NCBI RefSeq assembly: GCF_001277215.2
Contig: NZ_CP013940.1
Coordinates: forward strand, 806,001-870,000
Source of the DNA: Cronobacter malonaticus LMG 23826
GTDB taxonomy: Bacteria > Pseudomonadota > Gammaproteobacteria > Enterobacterales > Enterobacteriaceae
DNA length: 64,000 nucleotides
Direction: 5' to 3'
Part shown: one piece after another, positions 54,049 to 64,000 of the stretch
Position numbering within the stretch: the stretch's first letter is position 1
How the letters are laid out: each line of letters opens with the position of its first letter
The notes under the pieces: model-generated
What the model was told of the DNA's origin: nothing
Databases searched by the model: none
What the model saw: the letters and a program-made list of their open reading frames with translations, nothing else
Made by a program: the position numbers and the translations under genes

Positions 54049-54843
54049 TTAGCCAGCGAACTGCTGGATAACCCGGCTGCCGAAGTAGGCGAGCGTCAGC
54101 AAGGCGGCGCCTGCAACGTTAAACCACACCACGCGGCGGCCGCGCCAGCCTTCATGATAGTGTCCCCAAAGCAGGATGATATAGACAAACCATGCGACGA
54201 TGGACAGCACCGCTTTGTCGATATTCTCCATGCTGAACATGTTGTGAAGATAGAACAGGCCGGTGCAGAGCGTCAGCGTCAGCAGCACGACGCCCACCTG
54301 GGTAATATGGAACATCTTGCGCTCGATGCCCATCAGCGGCGGCATATCGGCGCTGAACACCAGCTTTTTGTTCTTCAGAAGATAGTCTATCCACGCCAGT
54401 TGCAGCGCGTAGAGCGCAGCGATAATCAGCGTCGCGTAGGAGAAGAGCGACAGGCCGATGTGCACCATCATGCCGGGCGTGGTTTCCAGATGCGTAATGT
54501 ATTCATTCGGTACGAAGGTCGCGAACGCCAGGTTGATAAGCGCAAACGCGTAAACAATCGGCAACAGCAGCCAGCCGCGGTTTTTCGAGGCCACAATCGT
54601 CATCACGGTGCAGATCATCAGGCTGACCAGTGAACCTACATTCAGCAGGCTGAGATTCTGGCCGCCGCTGCTGTCGTCCGGGAACAGCCGACCTTCCAGC
54701 GCCACGGCGTGACAGACGAGCGCTATCATCGCCGAAATTATCGCAAGACGACGCCACGCGCTGTTCTTGCGAAGCAGGCCGGGAATGATAAGCGCCAGGC
54801 TTACCGAGTAGGCGACAAGCGCCAGCAGTGAAAAAACAGGCAT
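54049..54843 (-). CDS. ypjD: CcsA-like inner-membrane protein YpjD
   Basis: 264 residues with about eight membrane segments. It belongs to the cytochrome c assembly (CcsA/ResC-like) family, with WFVYIILLWGHYHEGWRGRR near the C-terminus and HIGLSLFSYATL in the middle, close to the Escherichia protein. Function unresolved; it precedes yfjD by 18 bp on the same strand and diverges from ffh. Confidence 0.95.
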   Translation of the reverse strand: MPVFSLLALVAYSVSLALIIPGLLRKNSAWRRLAIISAMIALVCHAVALEGRLFPDDSSGGQNLSLLNVGSLVSLMICTVMTIVASKNRGWLLLPIVYAFALINLAFATFVPNEYITHLETTPGMMVHIGLSLFSYATLIIAALYALQLAWIDYLLKNKKLVFSADMPPLMGIERKMFHITQVGVVLLTLTLCTGLFYLHNMFSMENIDKAVLSIVAWFVYIILLWGHYHEGWRGRRVVWFNVAGAALLTLAYFGSRVIQQFAG

Positions 54844-55005
54844 ATAGGATGTCGGATTAGCCAGAAGAGAAAGAGAAGCAGTATAGCGTTACGCGCCGCC
54901 TGCTCCAACCGTTGCATCACAACCAGGGCGGCTTCATGTTATACTGCGCCTCATTCTTACTCGGTGTCGCTGCGGCGGCCTAAAGTTACCCTTGGGCAAG
55001 AGATC

Positions 55006-56367
55006 ATGTTTGATAATTTAACTGACCGTTTGTCGCGCACGCTGCGCAATATCAGCGGCCGTGGGCGCCTGACTGAAGACAACATTAAAGAGACGCTGCG
55101 CGAAGTGCGCATGGCGCTGCTGGAAGCCGACGTCGCGCTGCCGGTGGTGCGTGACTTCATTAACCGCGTAAAAGAGAAAGCGGTAGGGCATGAAGTTAAC
55201 AAAAGCCTGACGCCAGGCCAGGAGTTCGTGAAGATTGTTCGTAACGAACTGGTGGCGGCGATGGGCGAAGAAAACCAGAGCCTGAACCTGGCCGCGCAGC
55301 CACCCGCCGTGGTGCTGATGGCGGGCCTGCAGGGTGCCGGTAAAACGACAAGCGTCGGTAAGCTCGGTAAATTCCTGCGCGAAAAGCACAAGAAAAAAGT
55401 GCTGGTGGTTTCCGCGGACGTATATCGCCCGGCGGCGATTAAACAGCTCGAAACGCTGGCGCAGCAGGTGGGTGTGGATTTCTTCCCGTCTGACGTCGCG
55501 CAAAAGCCGGTCGACATCGTTAACGCGGCGCTCAAAGAAGCGAAGCTGAAATTCTACGACGTGCTGCTGGTGGATACCGCCGGTCGTCTGCATGTCGACG
55601 AAGCGATGATGGACGAAATCAAGCAGGTCCACGCCTCTATCAAACCAGTGGAAACGCTGTTTGTGGTCGATGCGATGACTGGCCAGGACGCCGCCAATAC
55701 CGCGAAGGCCTTTAACGAAGCGCTGCCGCTGACCGGCGTGGTGCTGACCAAAGTGGACGGTGACGCCCGCGGCGGTGCGGCGCTCTCGATTCGTCACATC
55801 ACCGGCAAACCGATTAAATTCCTCGGCGTTGGCGAGAAAACCGAAGCGCTGGAGCCGTTCCACCCGGACCGTATCGCGTCGCGTATTCTCGGTATGGGCG
55901 ATGTACTGTCGCTTATCGAAGATATCGAAAGCAAAGTCGATCGCGCGCAGGCGGAGAAACTCGCCTCCAAGCTGAAAAAAGGCGACGGCTTCGATCTGAA
56001 CGATTTCCTTGAGCAGCTCAAGCAGATGAAAAACATGGGCGGCATGGCGAGCCTGATGGGCAAGCTGCCGGGCATGGGACAACTGCCGGATAACGTGAAA
56101 TCGCAGATGGATGACAAAATCCTGGTGCGTATGGAAGCCATCATTAATTCGATGACGCTGAAAGAGCGCGCGAAGCCGGAAATCATCAAAGGCTCCCGCA
56201 AGCGCCGTATCGCGGCAGGCTGCGGGATGCAGGTGCAGGACGTTAACCGTCTTCTGAAACAGTTCGACGACATGCAGCGCATGATGAAGAAGATGAAGAA
56301 GGGCGGGATGGCGAAGATGATGCGGAATATGAAGGGGATGATGCCGCCAGGCTTCCCCGGCCGCTAA
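55006..56367 (+). CDS. ffh: Signal recognition particle protein Ffh
   Basis: 453 residues from MFDNLTDRLSRTLRN (an in-frame upstream ATG adds 14 unlikely residues). N-domain, then the G-domain with GLQGAGKTTSVGKL, DVYRPAAIKQL, DTAGRLHVD and TKVDGDARGGAAL, then a Met-rich M-domain ending MMRNMKGMMPPGFPGR that binds signal peptides and 4.5S RNA. It targets inner-membrane proteins to FtsY and the translocon. Confidence 0.99.
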   Translation: MFDNLTDRLSRTLRNISGRGRLTEDNIKETLREVRMALLEADVALPVVRDFINRVKEKAVGHEVNKSLTPGQEFVKIVRNELVAAMGEENQSLNLAAQPPAVVLMAGLQGAGKTTSVGKLGKFLREKHKKKVLVVSADVYRPAAIKQLETLAQQVGVDFFPSDVAQKPVDIVNAALKEAKLKFYDVLLVDTAGRLHVDEAMMDEIKQVHASIKPVETLFVVDAMTGQDAANTAKAFNEALPLTGVVLTKVDGDARGGAALSIRHITGKPIKFLGVGEKTEALEPFHPDRIASRILGMGDVLSLIEDIESKVDRAQAEKLASKLKKGDGFDLNDFLEQLKQMKNMGGMASLMGKLPGMGQLPDNVKSQMDDKILVRMEAIINSMTLKERAKPEIIKGSRKRRIAAGCGMQVQDVNRLLKQFDDMQRMMKKMKKGGMAKMMRNMKGMMPPGFPGR

Positions 56368-56565
56368 CCAGAGAAAAATCAGGCTATCTTATTTGCCATT
56401 TTCGCCCCGGGGTGTGCTCGGAATGCTCACGTACTGCGTGTACGCTCCGCTTCCTGCGCGCACGCCGTGGCGAAACTGGCTGCAACGATATACGCCTGAT
56501 TGTTCTCTGTTGCTATATGCAGATTGCTTTTTCCTCAGAAATCAGTAAAATTTTCGGGCTTTTAA

Positions 56566-56874
<309 letters not shown>

Positions 56875-56892
56875 TCTGTCACGGTGGTCATG

Positions 56893-57441
56893 ATGAGCAA
56901 GCAAGACGCCGCTAAAGCCCCTGTTAACCCGATTGTTCTCGGGAAAATGGGTTCTTCTTACGGCATTCGTGGTTGGCTCAGAGTGTTTTCCTCCACCGAA
57001 GACGCTGAAAGCATTTTTGACTATCAGCCCTGGTTTATCCAGCAGGCGGGTCAGTGGCAGCAAGTACAGCTGGAAAGCTGGAAGCACCACAATCAGGACA
57101 TGATCATCAAGCTGAAAGGCGTTGACGATCGTGATGCCGCGAATCTTTTGACCAATTGCGAAATTGTCGTGGATTCCTCGCAGTTGCCGGACCTCGAAGA
57201 AGGCGACTACTACTGGAAAGACCTTATCGGTTGCCAGGTAGTCACGACGGAAGGGTACAGCCTCGGTAAAGTCATCGACATGATGGAAACCGGGTCCAAC
57301 GACGTTCTCGTCGTTAAGGCAAACCTGAAAGATGCGTTCGGTATCAAGGAGCGGTTACTTCCGTTCCTCGATGGGCAGGTTATCAAGAAAGTCGATCTCG
57401 CTACTCAAACCATTGAAGTAGATTGGGATCCTGGTTTTTAA
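56893..57441 (+). CDS. rimM: Ribosome maturation factor RimM
   Basis: 182 residues from [21 protein letters not shown] RimM N-terminal barrel ([19 protein letters not shown]) and a PRC-barrel-like C-terminus ([17 protein letters not shown]) are present. It binds S19 during 30S head maturation. 18 bp after rpsP. Confidence 0.99.
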   Translation: MSKQDAAKAPVNPIVLGKMGSSYGIRGWLRVFSSTEDAESIFDYQPWFIQQAGQWQQVQLESWKHHNQDMIIKLKGVDDRDAANLLTNCEIVVDSSQLPDLEEGDYYWKDLIGCQVVTTEGYSLGKVIDMMETGSNDVLVVKANLKDAFGIKERLLPFLDGQVIKKVDLATQTIEVDWDPGF

Positions 57442-57471
57442 ACCTCCGGACAAACGGTAATAAACGGCGCT

Positions 57472-58245
57472 ATGTGGATTGGCATAATCAGCCTGTTTCC
57501 TGAGATGTTCCGCGCGATTACCGATTACGGGGTAACTGGCCGGGCAGTAAAAAATGGCCTGCTGAGCATCGACAGCTGGAGTCCTCGCGACTTCACGCAC
57601 GACCGGCACCGTACCGTGGACGACAGGCCCTACGGCGGCGGACCGGGGATGCTAATGATGGTGCAACCCTTGCGGGACGCCATTCACGCAGCGAAAGCCG
57701 CGGCAGGCGAGGGCGCAAAGGTGATTTACCTTTCACCTCAGGGACGCAAGCTTGATCAAGCGGGCGTCAGTGAGCTGGCGACGAACGAGAAGTTAATTCT
57801 GGTTTGTGGCCGCTACGAAGGGATAGATGAGCGCGTAATTCAGACCGAAATTGACGAAGAATGGTCAATCGGCGATTACGTTCTCAGCGGCGGCGAGCTA
57901 CCCGCCATGACGCTGATTGATTCGGTCGCCAGGTTTATTCCGGGCGTACTCGGTCACGAAGCGTCGGCAACGGAAGATTCCTTTGCCGACGGGTTGCTGG
58001 ATTGCCCGCACTATACCCGGCCTGAAGTGTTAGAAGGGATGGAAGTACCGCCAGTCTTACTGTCGGGGAACCATGCCGAAATCAGACGCTGGCGCCTGAA
58101 GCAGTCGCTGGGCCGTACCTGGCTTAGAAGACCTGAACTTCTGGAAAACCTGGCTCTGACTGAAGAGCAAGCAAAGTTGCTGGCGGAGTTCAAAACTGAA
58201 CACGCACAACAGCAACATAGACATGATGGGACTGGCGACGCGTAA
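57472..58245 (+). CDS. trmD: tRNA (guanine-37-N1)-methyltransferase TrmD
   Basis: 257 residues. SPOUT fold with knot segments [15 protein letters not shown] and [16 protein letters not shown] that bind AdoMet. It makes m1G37 in tRNAs reading CNN and some GGN codons, preventing +1 frameshifts. 30 bp after rimM, same operon. Confidence 0.99.
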   Translation: MWIGIISLFPEMFRAITDYGVTGRAVKNGLLSIDSWSPRDFTHDRHRTVDDRPYGGGPGMLMMVQPLRDAIHAAKAAAGEGAKVIYLSPQGRKLDQAGVSELATNEKLILVCGRYEGIDERVIQTEIDEEWSIGDYVLSGGELPAMTLIDSVARFIPGVLGHEASATEDSFADGLLDCPHYTRPEVLEGMEVPPVLLSGNHAEIRRWRLKQSLGRTWLRRPELLENLALTEEQAKLLAEFKTEHAQQQHRHDGTGDA

Positions 58246-58287
58246 GCCGCTACCCGAAACATCAGTTTACCCAGGATAAGAGATTAA

Positions 58288-58638
<351 letters not shown>

Positions 58639-58663
58639 GATTCGCTTAAGCGACATCCGATAT

Positions 58664-58697
58664 AAAAAGGGCTGGCCTGCGGGCTGGCCCTTTTTTT
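58664..58697 (+). terminator. Terminator of the rpsP-rplS operon
   Basis: AAAAAGGGC pairs with GCCCTTTTT around an inner GGCC/GGCT segment, ending in seven T. Confidence 0.88.
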
Positions 58698-58804
58698 GTC
58701 GCTTTACCGCTTAAGCTCAGTGTAAAGAGCGCCTGTTTTCCTTCCTTTGCGTTAACCATCGACATCCAAATCATTTACAATAAGCCTCCCTTTCTGGAGG
58801 TGCA

Positions 58805-59266
58805 GTGGGCAGCAACATCTTTTATCAGTCAGTGTTTCGTTATCGCGCAGCTATGCTTGCGCTGTTCGCGATCCTGCTGATTGTGGTGGCACCGCTTATT
58901 TCTGTCAGCCTGCAAAAAGACCCGATGAGCGCGATGCCCGGCATGCATCACGAGATGCCCGGCATGCATCACGAGATGCCGATGGCTGACATGGGCGACA
59001 TGGCCGATATGCATCAGGGGATGCATCACGAGAGAGCTGCTCCTGAGCCGGTATCCATGCCGGTCGATCATGCCGAAGCGTGCGGCTACTGCGTTCTGCT
59101 GGCGCACGTGCCAGGCCTGTTGCTGGCGCTTGTACTGCTCATCTCCTTTATTCTCCAACGCGTGCGGTTGCCGGTTCCTCGCCCGGTGGCCAGGCACTGG
59201 CGTTTTTACCCGCGTCTCTGGCCCGATACCCGCGCGCCGCCGCGCCTGTCTGCTTTTTCCTGCTAA
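58805..59266 (+). CDS. DUF2946-like Met/His-rich membrane protein
   Basis: 153 residues starting with GTG and GGAGG upstream. One hydrophobic segment (about 17-35), then a periplasmic Met/His-rich stretch (MPGMHHEMP twice, MADMGDMADMHQGMHHE), then HAEACGYCVLLAHVPGLLLALVLLISF, a conserved Cys-x-x-Cys before a second membrane segment, as in DUF2946. The Met/His pattern suggests copper or another soft metal. The next gene, 52 bp on, encodes a PepSY membrane protein, and the pair probably acts together. In Escherichia the yfiRNB genes occupy this interval. Confidence 0.75.
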   Translation: MGSNIFYQSVFRYRAAMLALFAILLIVVAPLISVSLQKDPMSAMPGMHHEMPGMHHEMPMADMGDMADMHQGMHHERAAPEPVSMPVDHAEACGYCVLLAHVPGLLLALVLLISFILQRVRLPVPRPVARHWRFYPRLWPDTRAPPRLSAFSC

Positions 59267-59318
59267 AAACCCCTGCGCCCTGGCGCAGCGATAACACCTG
59301 CTTTTAAAAAGGAAAAGT

Positions 59319-60677
59319 ATGACTTCCTGCACGCCGCGTGCGGCATGGGTAAACCTGCTGCGACGCCTTCATTTCTATATTGGTCTGTTTATCGGGCCGT
59401 TTATTTTCATCGCCGCGCTGACGGGCACGCTCTATGTCGCGACTCCGCAGCTCGAAACCTGGATCTATCGCGAGGCGCTGTCCGGCGCTACGTCGGGTGA
59501 GCGTCAGCCGCTGGCGCAGCAAATCACTGTCGCGGAGCAACAGACAGGCGGTAAGTTGCGCCTCTCTGCGGTACGTCCGGCGTTAACGCCTGGCGAGACA
59601 ACGCGGGTGATGTTTGCTGACCCGTCGCTTGGCGAGTCGGAATCGCGCGCGATATTTATCGATCCGGTGACCCTTGCGGTAAAAGGCGACATGACCGTCT
59701 ATGGCACCAGCGGCATTCTGCCCCTGCGCCAGTGGATAGACTATATGCACCGTTCGCTGCTGCTTGGCGACATCGGGCGTGTCTACAGCGAACTGGCGGC
59801 CTCATGGATGTGGGTGGCGGCGCTTGGCGGTATAGCGCTCTGGTACTTCACCCGCCCGAAACGGCGCATGAAAAACGCGTTTCAGAATACACGCCGCCTG
59901 CATACGGGTCTCGGCTGGGCGCTGCTCGCCGGTATGCTGCTCTTTTCCGCGACAGGACTCACCTGGTCGCAGTGGGCGGGCGCGAACGTCGATAAAATGC
60001 GCGCTGCGTTTGGCTGGCTGACGCCCCAGGTTAATACGCAGCTGCATGGCAGGGCGCAGGAACACGATCCGCACGCGGAGCACCATATGCATCACGGCGC
60101 GATGGGCATGCCAGCGCTGCATATCGATGCTCGTCAGTATGACCAGGTGTTGCTGGCGGCGAGAAGCGCCGGGATCGACGCCCGCAGGCTGGAGATTCGT
60201 CCGCCGCGTGAGGCGGGGCGCGCCTGGACGGTGACGGAAATCGACCGCGCCTGGCCCACGCAGGTGGATGCCGTGGCAGTGGACGGCGCAACGCTTCAGG
60301 TGATCGATATTACGCGTTTTGCGGATTATCCGCTGATGGCGAAGCTCACGCGCTGGGGCGTTGATTTTCATATGGGCATACTGTTCGGCCTGCCGAACCA
60401 GTTGCTGCTTATCGCCTTTGGCATTGCGCTGTGTGTGGCAATTGTGCTCGGCTACCGGCTCTGGTGGCTGCGTCGCCCGCAGGGGCCGCTGGTCAGCCCG
60501 GCGGCGACGCTAAGCCAGGGCTGGCTGAATCTGCCGGTTATCTGGCGTGTGGTGACGCTCGCGACAGCCGTACTGCTGGGGCTGGCGCTGCCGGTCATGG
60601 GCATTAGCCTCGTTATAATATTGTTGATGGACTACTGGCGCTGGCGGCAGGGGCGTCGCAAACCGGTCGTTGAATAA
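59319..60677 (+). CDS. PepSY-domain multi-pass membrane protein
   Basis: 452 residues. The PepSY-TM layout is seen: membrane segment LHFYIGLFIGPFIFIAALTGTLY near the N-terminus, a periplasmic part, a second segment WMWVAALGGIALWYF near 170, a third near 205, a His/Met-rich loop (HDPHAEHHMHHGAMGM, about 245-262), then three more C-terminal segments. Conserved His residues (LHFYIG, MHRSLL, RLHTG, VDFHMG) could bind heme. Such proteins serve in iron-siderophore or copper handling. The His/Met loop echoes the upstream partner and favours a metal role. Confidence 0.85.
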   Translation: MTSCTPRAAWVNLLRRLHFYIGLFIGPFIFIAALTGTLYVATPQLETWIYREALSGATSGERQPLAQQITVAEQQTGGKLRLSAVRPALTPGETTRVMFADPSLGESESRAIFIDPVTLAVKGDMTVYGTSGILPLRQWIDYMHRSLLLGDIGRVYSELAASWMWVAALGGIALWYFTRPKRRMKNAFQNTRRLHTGLGWALLAGMLLFSATGLTWSQWAGANVDKMRAAFGWLTPQVNTQLHGRAQEHDPHAEHHMHHGAMGMPALHIDARQYDQVLLAARSAGIDARRLEIRPPREAGRAWTVTEIDRAWPTQVDAVAVDGATLQVIDITRFADYPLMAKLTRWGVDFHMGILFGLPNQLLLIAFGIALCVAIVLGYRLWWLRRPQGPLVSPAATLSQGWLNLPVIWRVVTLATAVLLGLALPVMGISLVIILLMDYWRWRQGRRKPVVE

Positions 60678-60690
60678 GTGCAGTAATAAC

Positions 60691-60720
60691 AGGGCGGGAA
60701 AACCCGCCCTTTATTTTTGT
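60691..60720 (+). terminator. Terminator after the PepSY gene
   Basis: AGGGCGGG and CCCGCCCT with an AAAA loop, followed by TTATTTTTG. Confidence 0.9.
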
Positions 60721-60811
60721 AAATTTTTAATTACACAAACAAGCCAGAAAAGCGGCATTTATTTTCTTTTTGTAAACTTATAGGTACGTATTATGGATTG
60801 AAATCTTTACC
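60718..60811 (+). promoter_or_regulatory. TyrR boxes upstream of aroF
   Basis: A strong box TGTAAATTTTTAATTACA lies at 60,718-60,735, a weaker one at 60,771-60,788 (TGTAAACTTATAGGTACG), and TGGATTGAAATCTTTACC at 60,794-60,811, nearly identical to an Escherichia aroF box. Tyrosine-dependent repression of aroF-tyrA by TyrR is expected. Confidence 0.85.
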
Positions 60812-60882
60812 GCCTGTGATATTGTTAAATCCTCCTCGCGGAGAAAAACTATCGCAACGAGCAAACTAACAGGATCGCCATC

Positions 60883-61953
60883 ATGCAAAAAGACGCGCTG
60901 AATAACGTTCATATCGCCGATGAACAAGTGTTAATCACTCCGGATCAACTTAAAGCCCAGTTCCCGCTGACCGTTGAACAGGAGGCGCAGATTGCGCGCT
61001 CTCGCCAGACCATTTCCGATATCATCGCCGGTCGCGATCCGCGCCTGCTGGTGGTGTGTGGACCTTGCTCGATCCACGATCCTGAAGCCGCGATGGAGTA
61101 TGCTCGTCGATTTAAAGCCCTGTCCGAACAGGTCAGCGATAGTCTTTACCTTGTCATGCGCGTCTATTTTGAAAAGCCCCGTACCACGGTTGGCTGGAAA
61201 GGGCTGATTAACGATCCGCATATGGATGGCTCGTTTGATGTGGAAGCGGGGCTGAAAATCGCGCGCCGCCTGCTGGTGGATCTTGTGAGCCTTGGCTTGC
61301 CGCTCGCGACCGAAGCGCTCGATCCGAACAGCCCGCAATACTTAGGCGATCTCTTTAGCTGGTCCGCGATTGGCGCGCGTACCACGGAATCGCAGACGCA
61401 CCGCGAAATGGCGTCCGGCCTCTCTATGCCGGTCGGCTTTAAAAACGGCACCGACGGCAGCCTTGCGACCGCGATTAACGCGATGCGTGCTGCCGCGATG
61501 CCGCACCGTTTTGTCGGCATCAATCAGGCAGGCCAGGTTTGCCTGCTGCAAACCCAGGGCAACCCGGATGGCCACGTGATCCTGCGCGGCGGCAAAGCGC
61601 CGAACTACAGCCCGGCGGATGTCGCACAGTGTGAAAAAGAGATGGAGCAGGCGGGCCTGCGTCCGGCGCTGATGATCGACTGCAGCCACGGCAACTCCAA
61701 TAAAGATTACCGCCGCCAGCCGGGCGTCGCGGAATCCGCGGTGGCGCAAATCAAAGACGGCAACCGTTCTATTATTGGTCTGATGATTGAAAGCCACCTT
61801 CACGAAGGCAATCAGTCCTCCGAACAGCCGCGCAGCGCCATGAAATACGGCGTTTCGGTTACCGACGCCTGCATCAGCTGGGAAACCACCGAGGCGCTGC
61901 TGCGCGAGCTTCATCAGAGTCTGCGAGGGGCGCTGGCGGCGCGCCTGGCGTAA
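60883..61953 (+). CDS. aroF: DAHP synthase, tyrosine-sensitive
   Basis: 356 residues, as in Escherichia Aro[42 protein letters not shown] and [12 protein letters not shown] are class I DAHP synthase motifs with metal- and PEP-binding residues. First step of aromatic biosynthesis (PEP plus erythrose 4-phosphate). Co-transcribed with tyrA, 11 bp downstream, under TyrR. Confidence 0.98.
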   Translation: MQKDALNNVHIADEQVLITPDQLKAQFPLTVEQEAQIARSRQTISDIIAGRDPRLLVVCGPCSIHDPEAAMEYARRFKALSEQVSDSLYLVMRVYFEKPRTTVGWKGLINDPHMDGSFDVEAGLKIARRLLVDLVSLGLPLATEALDPNSPQYLGDLFSWSAIGARTTESQTHREMASGLSMPVGFKNGTDGSLATAINAMRAAAMPHRFVGINQAGQVCLLQTQGNPDGHVILRGGKAPNYSPADVAQCEKEMEQAGLRPALMIDCSHGNSNKDYRRQPGVAESAVAQIKDGNRSIIGLMIESHLHEGNQSSEQPRSAMKYGVSVTDACISWETTEALLRELHQSLRGALAARLA

Positions 61954-61964
61954 GGGGTTTAACG

Positions 61965-63086
61965 ATGGTGGCTGAATTGACCGCGCTGCGCGATCAAATT
62001 GATGAAGTGGATAAGGCGCTGCTGGGGCTGCTGGCGCGCCGTCTGGAGCTGGTAGCGGAAGTCGGCGAAGTAAAAAGCCGCTACGGACTGCCGATTTATG
62101 TACCGGAGCGCGAGGCCTCTATGCTGGCGTCACGCCGTCAGGAGGCCGAAACGCTCGGCGTGCCGCCGGATCTTATCGAAGACGTATTACGCCGCGTGAT
62201 GCGCGAATCGTACTCCAGCGAGAACGATAAAGGCTTTAAAACACTTAACCCGGCGCTGCGTCCGGTGGTGATTGTCGGCGGCGGAGGCCAGATGGGCCAG
62301 CTGTTTGAAAAAATGCTCGCGCTCTCCGGCTACCAGGTGCGCATTCTGGAGCAGGAAGACTGGCCACAGGCACAGACGCTGTGCGCTGATGCCGGAATGG
62401 TGATTGTCAGCGTGCCGGTGCACCTGACCGAAGCGATTATCCGCAAGCTGCCTGCGCTGCCGGAAGATTGCGTACTTGTCGATTTAACCTCAGTGAAAAA
62501 CGTGCCGCTGCAGGCGATGCTGGAAACGCACTCCGGCCCGGTACTGGGTCTGCACCCGATGTTCGGGCCAGACAGCGGCAGCCTTGCCAAACAGGTGGTG
62601 GTTTACTGCGACGGCCGCATGCCGGAGGCGTACCAGTGGTTCCTTGAACAGATTCAGGTGTGGGGCGCGCGGCTGCACCGCATCAGCGCGGTCGAGCACG
62701 ATCAAAATATGGCGTTTATCCAGGCGCTGCGCCATTTCGCGACGTTTGCCTACGGCCTGCATCTGGCCGAAGAAAACGTACAGCTGGAGCAACTGCTGGC
62801 GCTCTCCTCACCGATTTACCGGCTGGAACTGGCGATGGTGGGCCGCCTGTTTGCGCAGGATCCGCAGTTGTATGCCGACATTATTATGTCGTCGCCGGGC
62901 AATCTGGCGCTGATTAAGCGTTACTATCAGCGCTTTGGCGAGGCGATCGGCCTGCTGGAGCAGGGCGACAAGCGTGCGTTTATCGACAGCTTCCGGAAAG
63001 TTGAACACTGGTTCGGCGATTATGCGAAGCGATTCCAGCAGGAGAGCCGCGCGCTGTTGCGCCAGGCAAACGACAGCCGCCAGTAA
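61965..63086 (+). CDS. tyrA: Chorismate mutase/prephenate dehydrogenase
   Basis: 373 residues. Residues 1-90 are an AroQ chorismate mutase ([23 protein letters not shown]). The rest is prephenate dehydrogenase with the NAD loop [13 protein letters not shown] near 103 and [12 protein letters not shown]. Two steps toward tyrosine. Second gene of aroF-tyrA. Confidence 0.99.
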   Translation: MVAELTALRDQIDEVDKALLGLLARRLELVAEVGEVKSRYGLPIYVPEREASMLASRRQEAETLGVPPDLIEDVLRRVMRESYSSENDKGFKTLNPALRPVVIVGGGGQMGQLFEKMLALSGYQVRILEQEDWPQAQTLCADAGMVIVSVPVHLTEAIIRKLPALPEDCVLVDLTSVKNVPLQAMLETHSGPVLGLHPMFGPDSGSLAKQVVVYCDGRMPEAYQWFLEQIQVWGARLHRISAVEHDQNMAFIQALRHFATFAYGLHLAEENVQLEQLLALSSPIYRLELAMVGRLFAQDPQLYADIIMSSPGNLALIKRYYQRFGEAIGLLEQGDKRAFIDSFRKVEHWFGDYAKRFQQESRALLRQANDSRQ

Positions 63087-63107
63087 CGCAAAATCCGCTT
63101 ATACTCA

Positions 63108-63140
63108 AAAGCCAGCAGGCCAGTTCCGCTGGCTTTTTTT
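63108..63140 (+). terminator. Terminator of aroF-tyrA
   Basis: AAAAGCCAGC pairs with GCTGGCTTTT and is followed by further T residues. Confidence 0.9.
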
Positions 63141-63162
63141 ATGGCGAAAAAGGATGAACGAA

Positions 63163-64000
63163 ATGGCGCAACCGCAGCTGTTGTTTGATTACACCGGCCA
63201 TCTGCCGGAATGCCCGACCTGGGACGCGCAGGAGCAGGCGCTCTACTGGGCCGATATCCTGGAGCAGGAGATCCATCGCTATCAGCCGCAAAGCGGCGAA
63301 CACCGCGTCTGGCAGTTCCCGGAAGAGGTGGGCTGTTTCGCGTTGCGTGAGAAGGGCGGTTTTATCGTCGCGCTGCGCAGCGGCATCTGGCTTGCCGACG
63401 AGCGCGGCATTCTGGGGCAGAAGGTTTGCGATAACCCCAATAACCCGGCGCTGGCGCGCTTTAACGACGGCGGCACCGACCACGATGGACGCTTTTACGC
63501 GGGCACCTTCTGGGCGCCTGGCGATTACAAAGGCGCGCTGCTGGTGCGTGTAGATAATGACCTGAGCGCGCATGTTATCCAGAGCGATATTCACGGTGCG
63601 AACGGCCTTGCCTTCAGCCCTGACAGACGCTGGATGTATACCTCCGATACGCCCAAAGGCGTCATTTACCGCACGCCGCTTGATGAACTCGGCGAACCGG
63701 GCAAACGCGAAATTTTCAAAACCTTTGGCGAAGGTGAAGGCATTCCTGATGGCGCTGCGCTGGATGTGGAAGGCTGCTACTGGACGGCGATGTATGACGG
63801 CCATCGCATCGCGCGGTTTTCCCCAGACGGCGAGCAGCTTGAGGAGCACCGCCTGCCGGTGCGCTGCCCGACGATGGCCTGTTTTGGCGGCCCGGAGATG
63901 AAAACGCTCTATATCACCACTACGCGGGAAAATATGGATATGGAGGAGCTGGAAAAATTCCCGCTCTCGGGCGCGCTCTTTACGCTTGAGGTCAGCGTTG
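63163..64000 (+). CDS. SMP-30/gluconolactonase/LRE-family protein, cut by the window edge
   Basis: At least 279 residues from the ATG at 63163, with AAGGA 9 bases upstream; the ATG at 63154 overlaps that site. Beta-propeller marks of SMP-30: GHLPECPTWDAQEQALYWADI (metal-binding Glu), RFNDGGTDHDGRFYAGT, IHGANGLAFSPDRRWMYTSDT and GIPDGAALDVEGCYW, where N and D residues bind the divalent ion. Probably a sugar lactonase. The C-terminal 10-20 residues are outside the window. It is not part of the aromatic operon, which is terminated just upstream. Confidence 0.93.
   Translation, partial: MAQPQLLFDYTGHLPECPTWDAQEQALYWADILEQEIHRYQPQSGEHRVWQFPEEVGCFALREKGGFIVALRSGIWLADERGILGQKVCDNPNNPALARFNDGGTDHDGRFYAGTFWAPGDYKGALLVRVDNDLSAHVIQSDIHGANGLAFSPDRRWMYTSDTPKGVIYRTPLDELGEPGKREIFKTFGEGEGIPDGAALDVEGCYWTAMYDGHRIARFSPDGEQLEEHRLPVRCPTMACFGGPEMKTLYITTTRENMDMEELEKFPLSGALFTLEVSV

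Noticed and set aside
56390..56520. Conserved-looking intergenic segment between ffh and rpsP as an RNA gene
   Set aside because: It has imperfect complementary ends (TTTCGCC and GGCGAAA) but no promoter or terminator specific to it. It resembles a dispersed enterobacterial intergenic repeat more than a defined RNA.

Overview
The window is chromosomal DNA of an enterobacterium. The right-hand 17 kb carries a high-GC core block in near-Escherichia order (smpB, ratA-ratB, bamE, recN, nadK, grpE, yfjD, ypjD, ffh, rpsP-rimM-trmD-rplS, aroF-tyrA). The GC-rich codon use and the gene content fit the Cronobacter/Franconibacter/Enterobacter part of Enterobacteriaceae; the genus cannot be fixed from this window alone.

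Layout. (1) 1-1,150: the end of a first genomic island, with a P4-type integrase broken by one amber codon. (2) About 1,150-29,095: a second, AT-rich island inserted at the 3' end of the tmRNA gene ssrA. It runs from a degenerate ssrA-like end to an intact P4-type integrase (27,700-28,929). Its cargo is modular: a stand-alone SIR2-domain protein; two paralogous ankyrin-repeat proteins; an IS3-type transposase relic; a DUF6387 protein with an AlpA-type regulator; a fossil mobilizable plasmid (two winged-helix Rep-like proteins, a repeat-rich non-coding segment, small lipoproteins, a MOBP-type relaxase and its MobC partner); a cytosine-methyltransferase/DUF4928 restriction-modification pair; a four-gene peptide-modification operon (17,779-22,346); and a serine recombinase/ParB/RepB three-gene module flanked by a 12-bp direct repeat. 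(3) 29,096-47,300: ssrA, then a giant BapA-type adhesin (4067 aa, about 36 Ig-like repeats) with its own type I secretion system. The position between ssrA and smpB is that of Salmonella SPI-9. (4) 47,310-64,000: core genes, with a small Met/His-rich DUF2946-like protein plus PepSY membrane protein between rplS and aroF, and a partial SMP-30-family gene at the right edge.

The most interesting system is the 17.8-22.3 kb operon. It encodes a 66-residue Cys-rich peptide with a Gly-Gly junction, then, after a hairpin, two MccB/ThiF-like adenylating enzymes that each carry an N-terminal RRE-like region, and finally a compact UvrA-like tandem ABC ATPase. The last three genes are coupled by two identical 8-nt ATGAATAA overlaps. 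I read this as a ribosomally made, post-translationally modified peptide (RiPP) pathway with a UvrA-type self-resistance protein, which would point to a DNA-directed product. I do not recognise the combination as a described class. No exporter or protease lies next to it.

The left island therefore combines mobility functions (integrase, AlpA, relaxase, serine recombinase), defence (SIR2, restriction-modification) and a probable antagonism locus. The right half is ordinary housekeeping plus surface adhesion.
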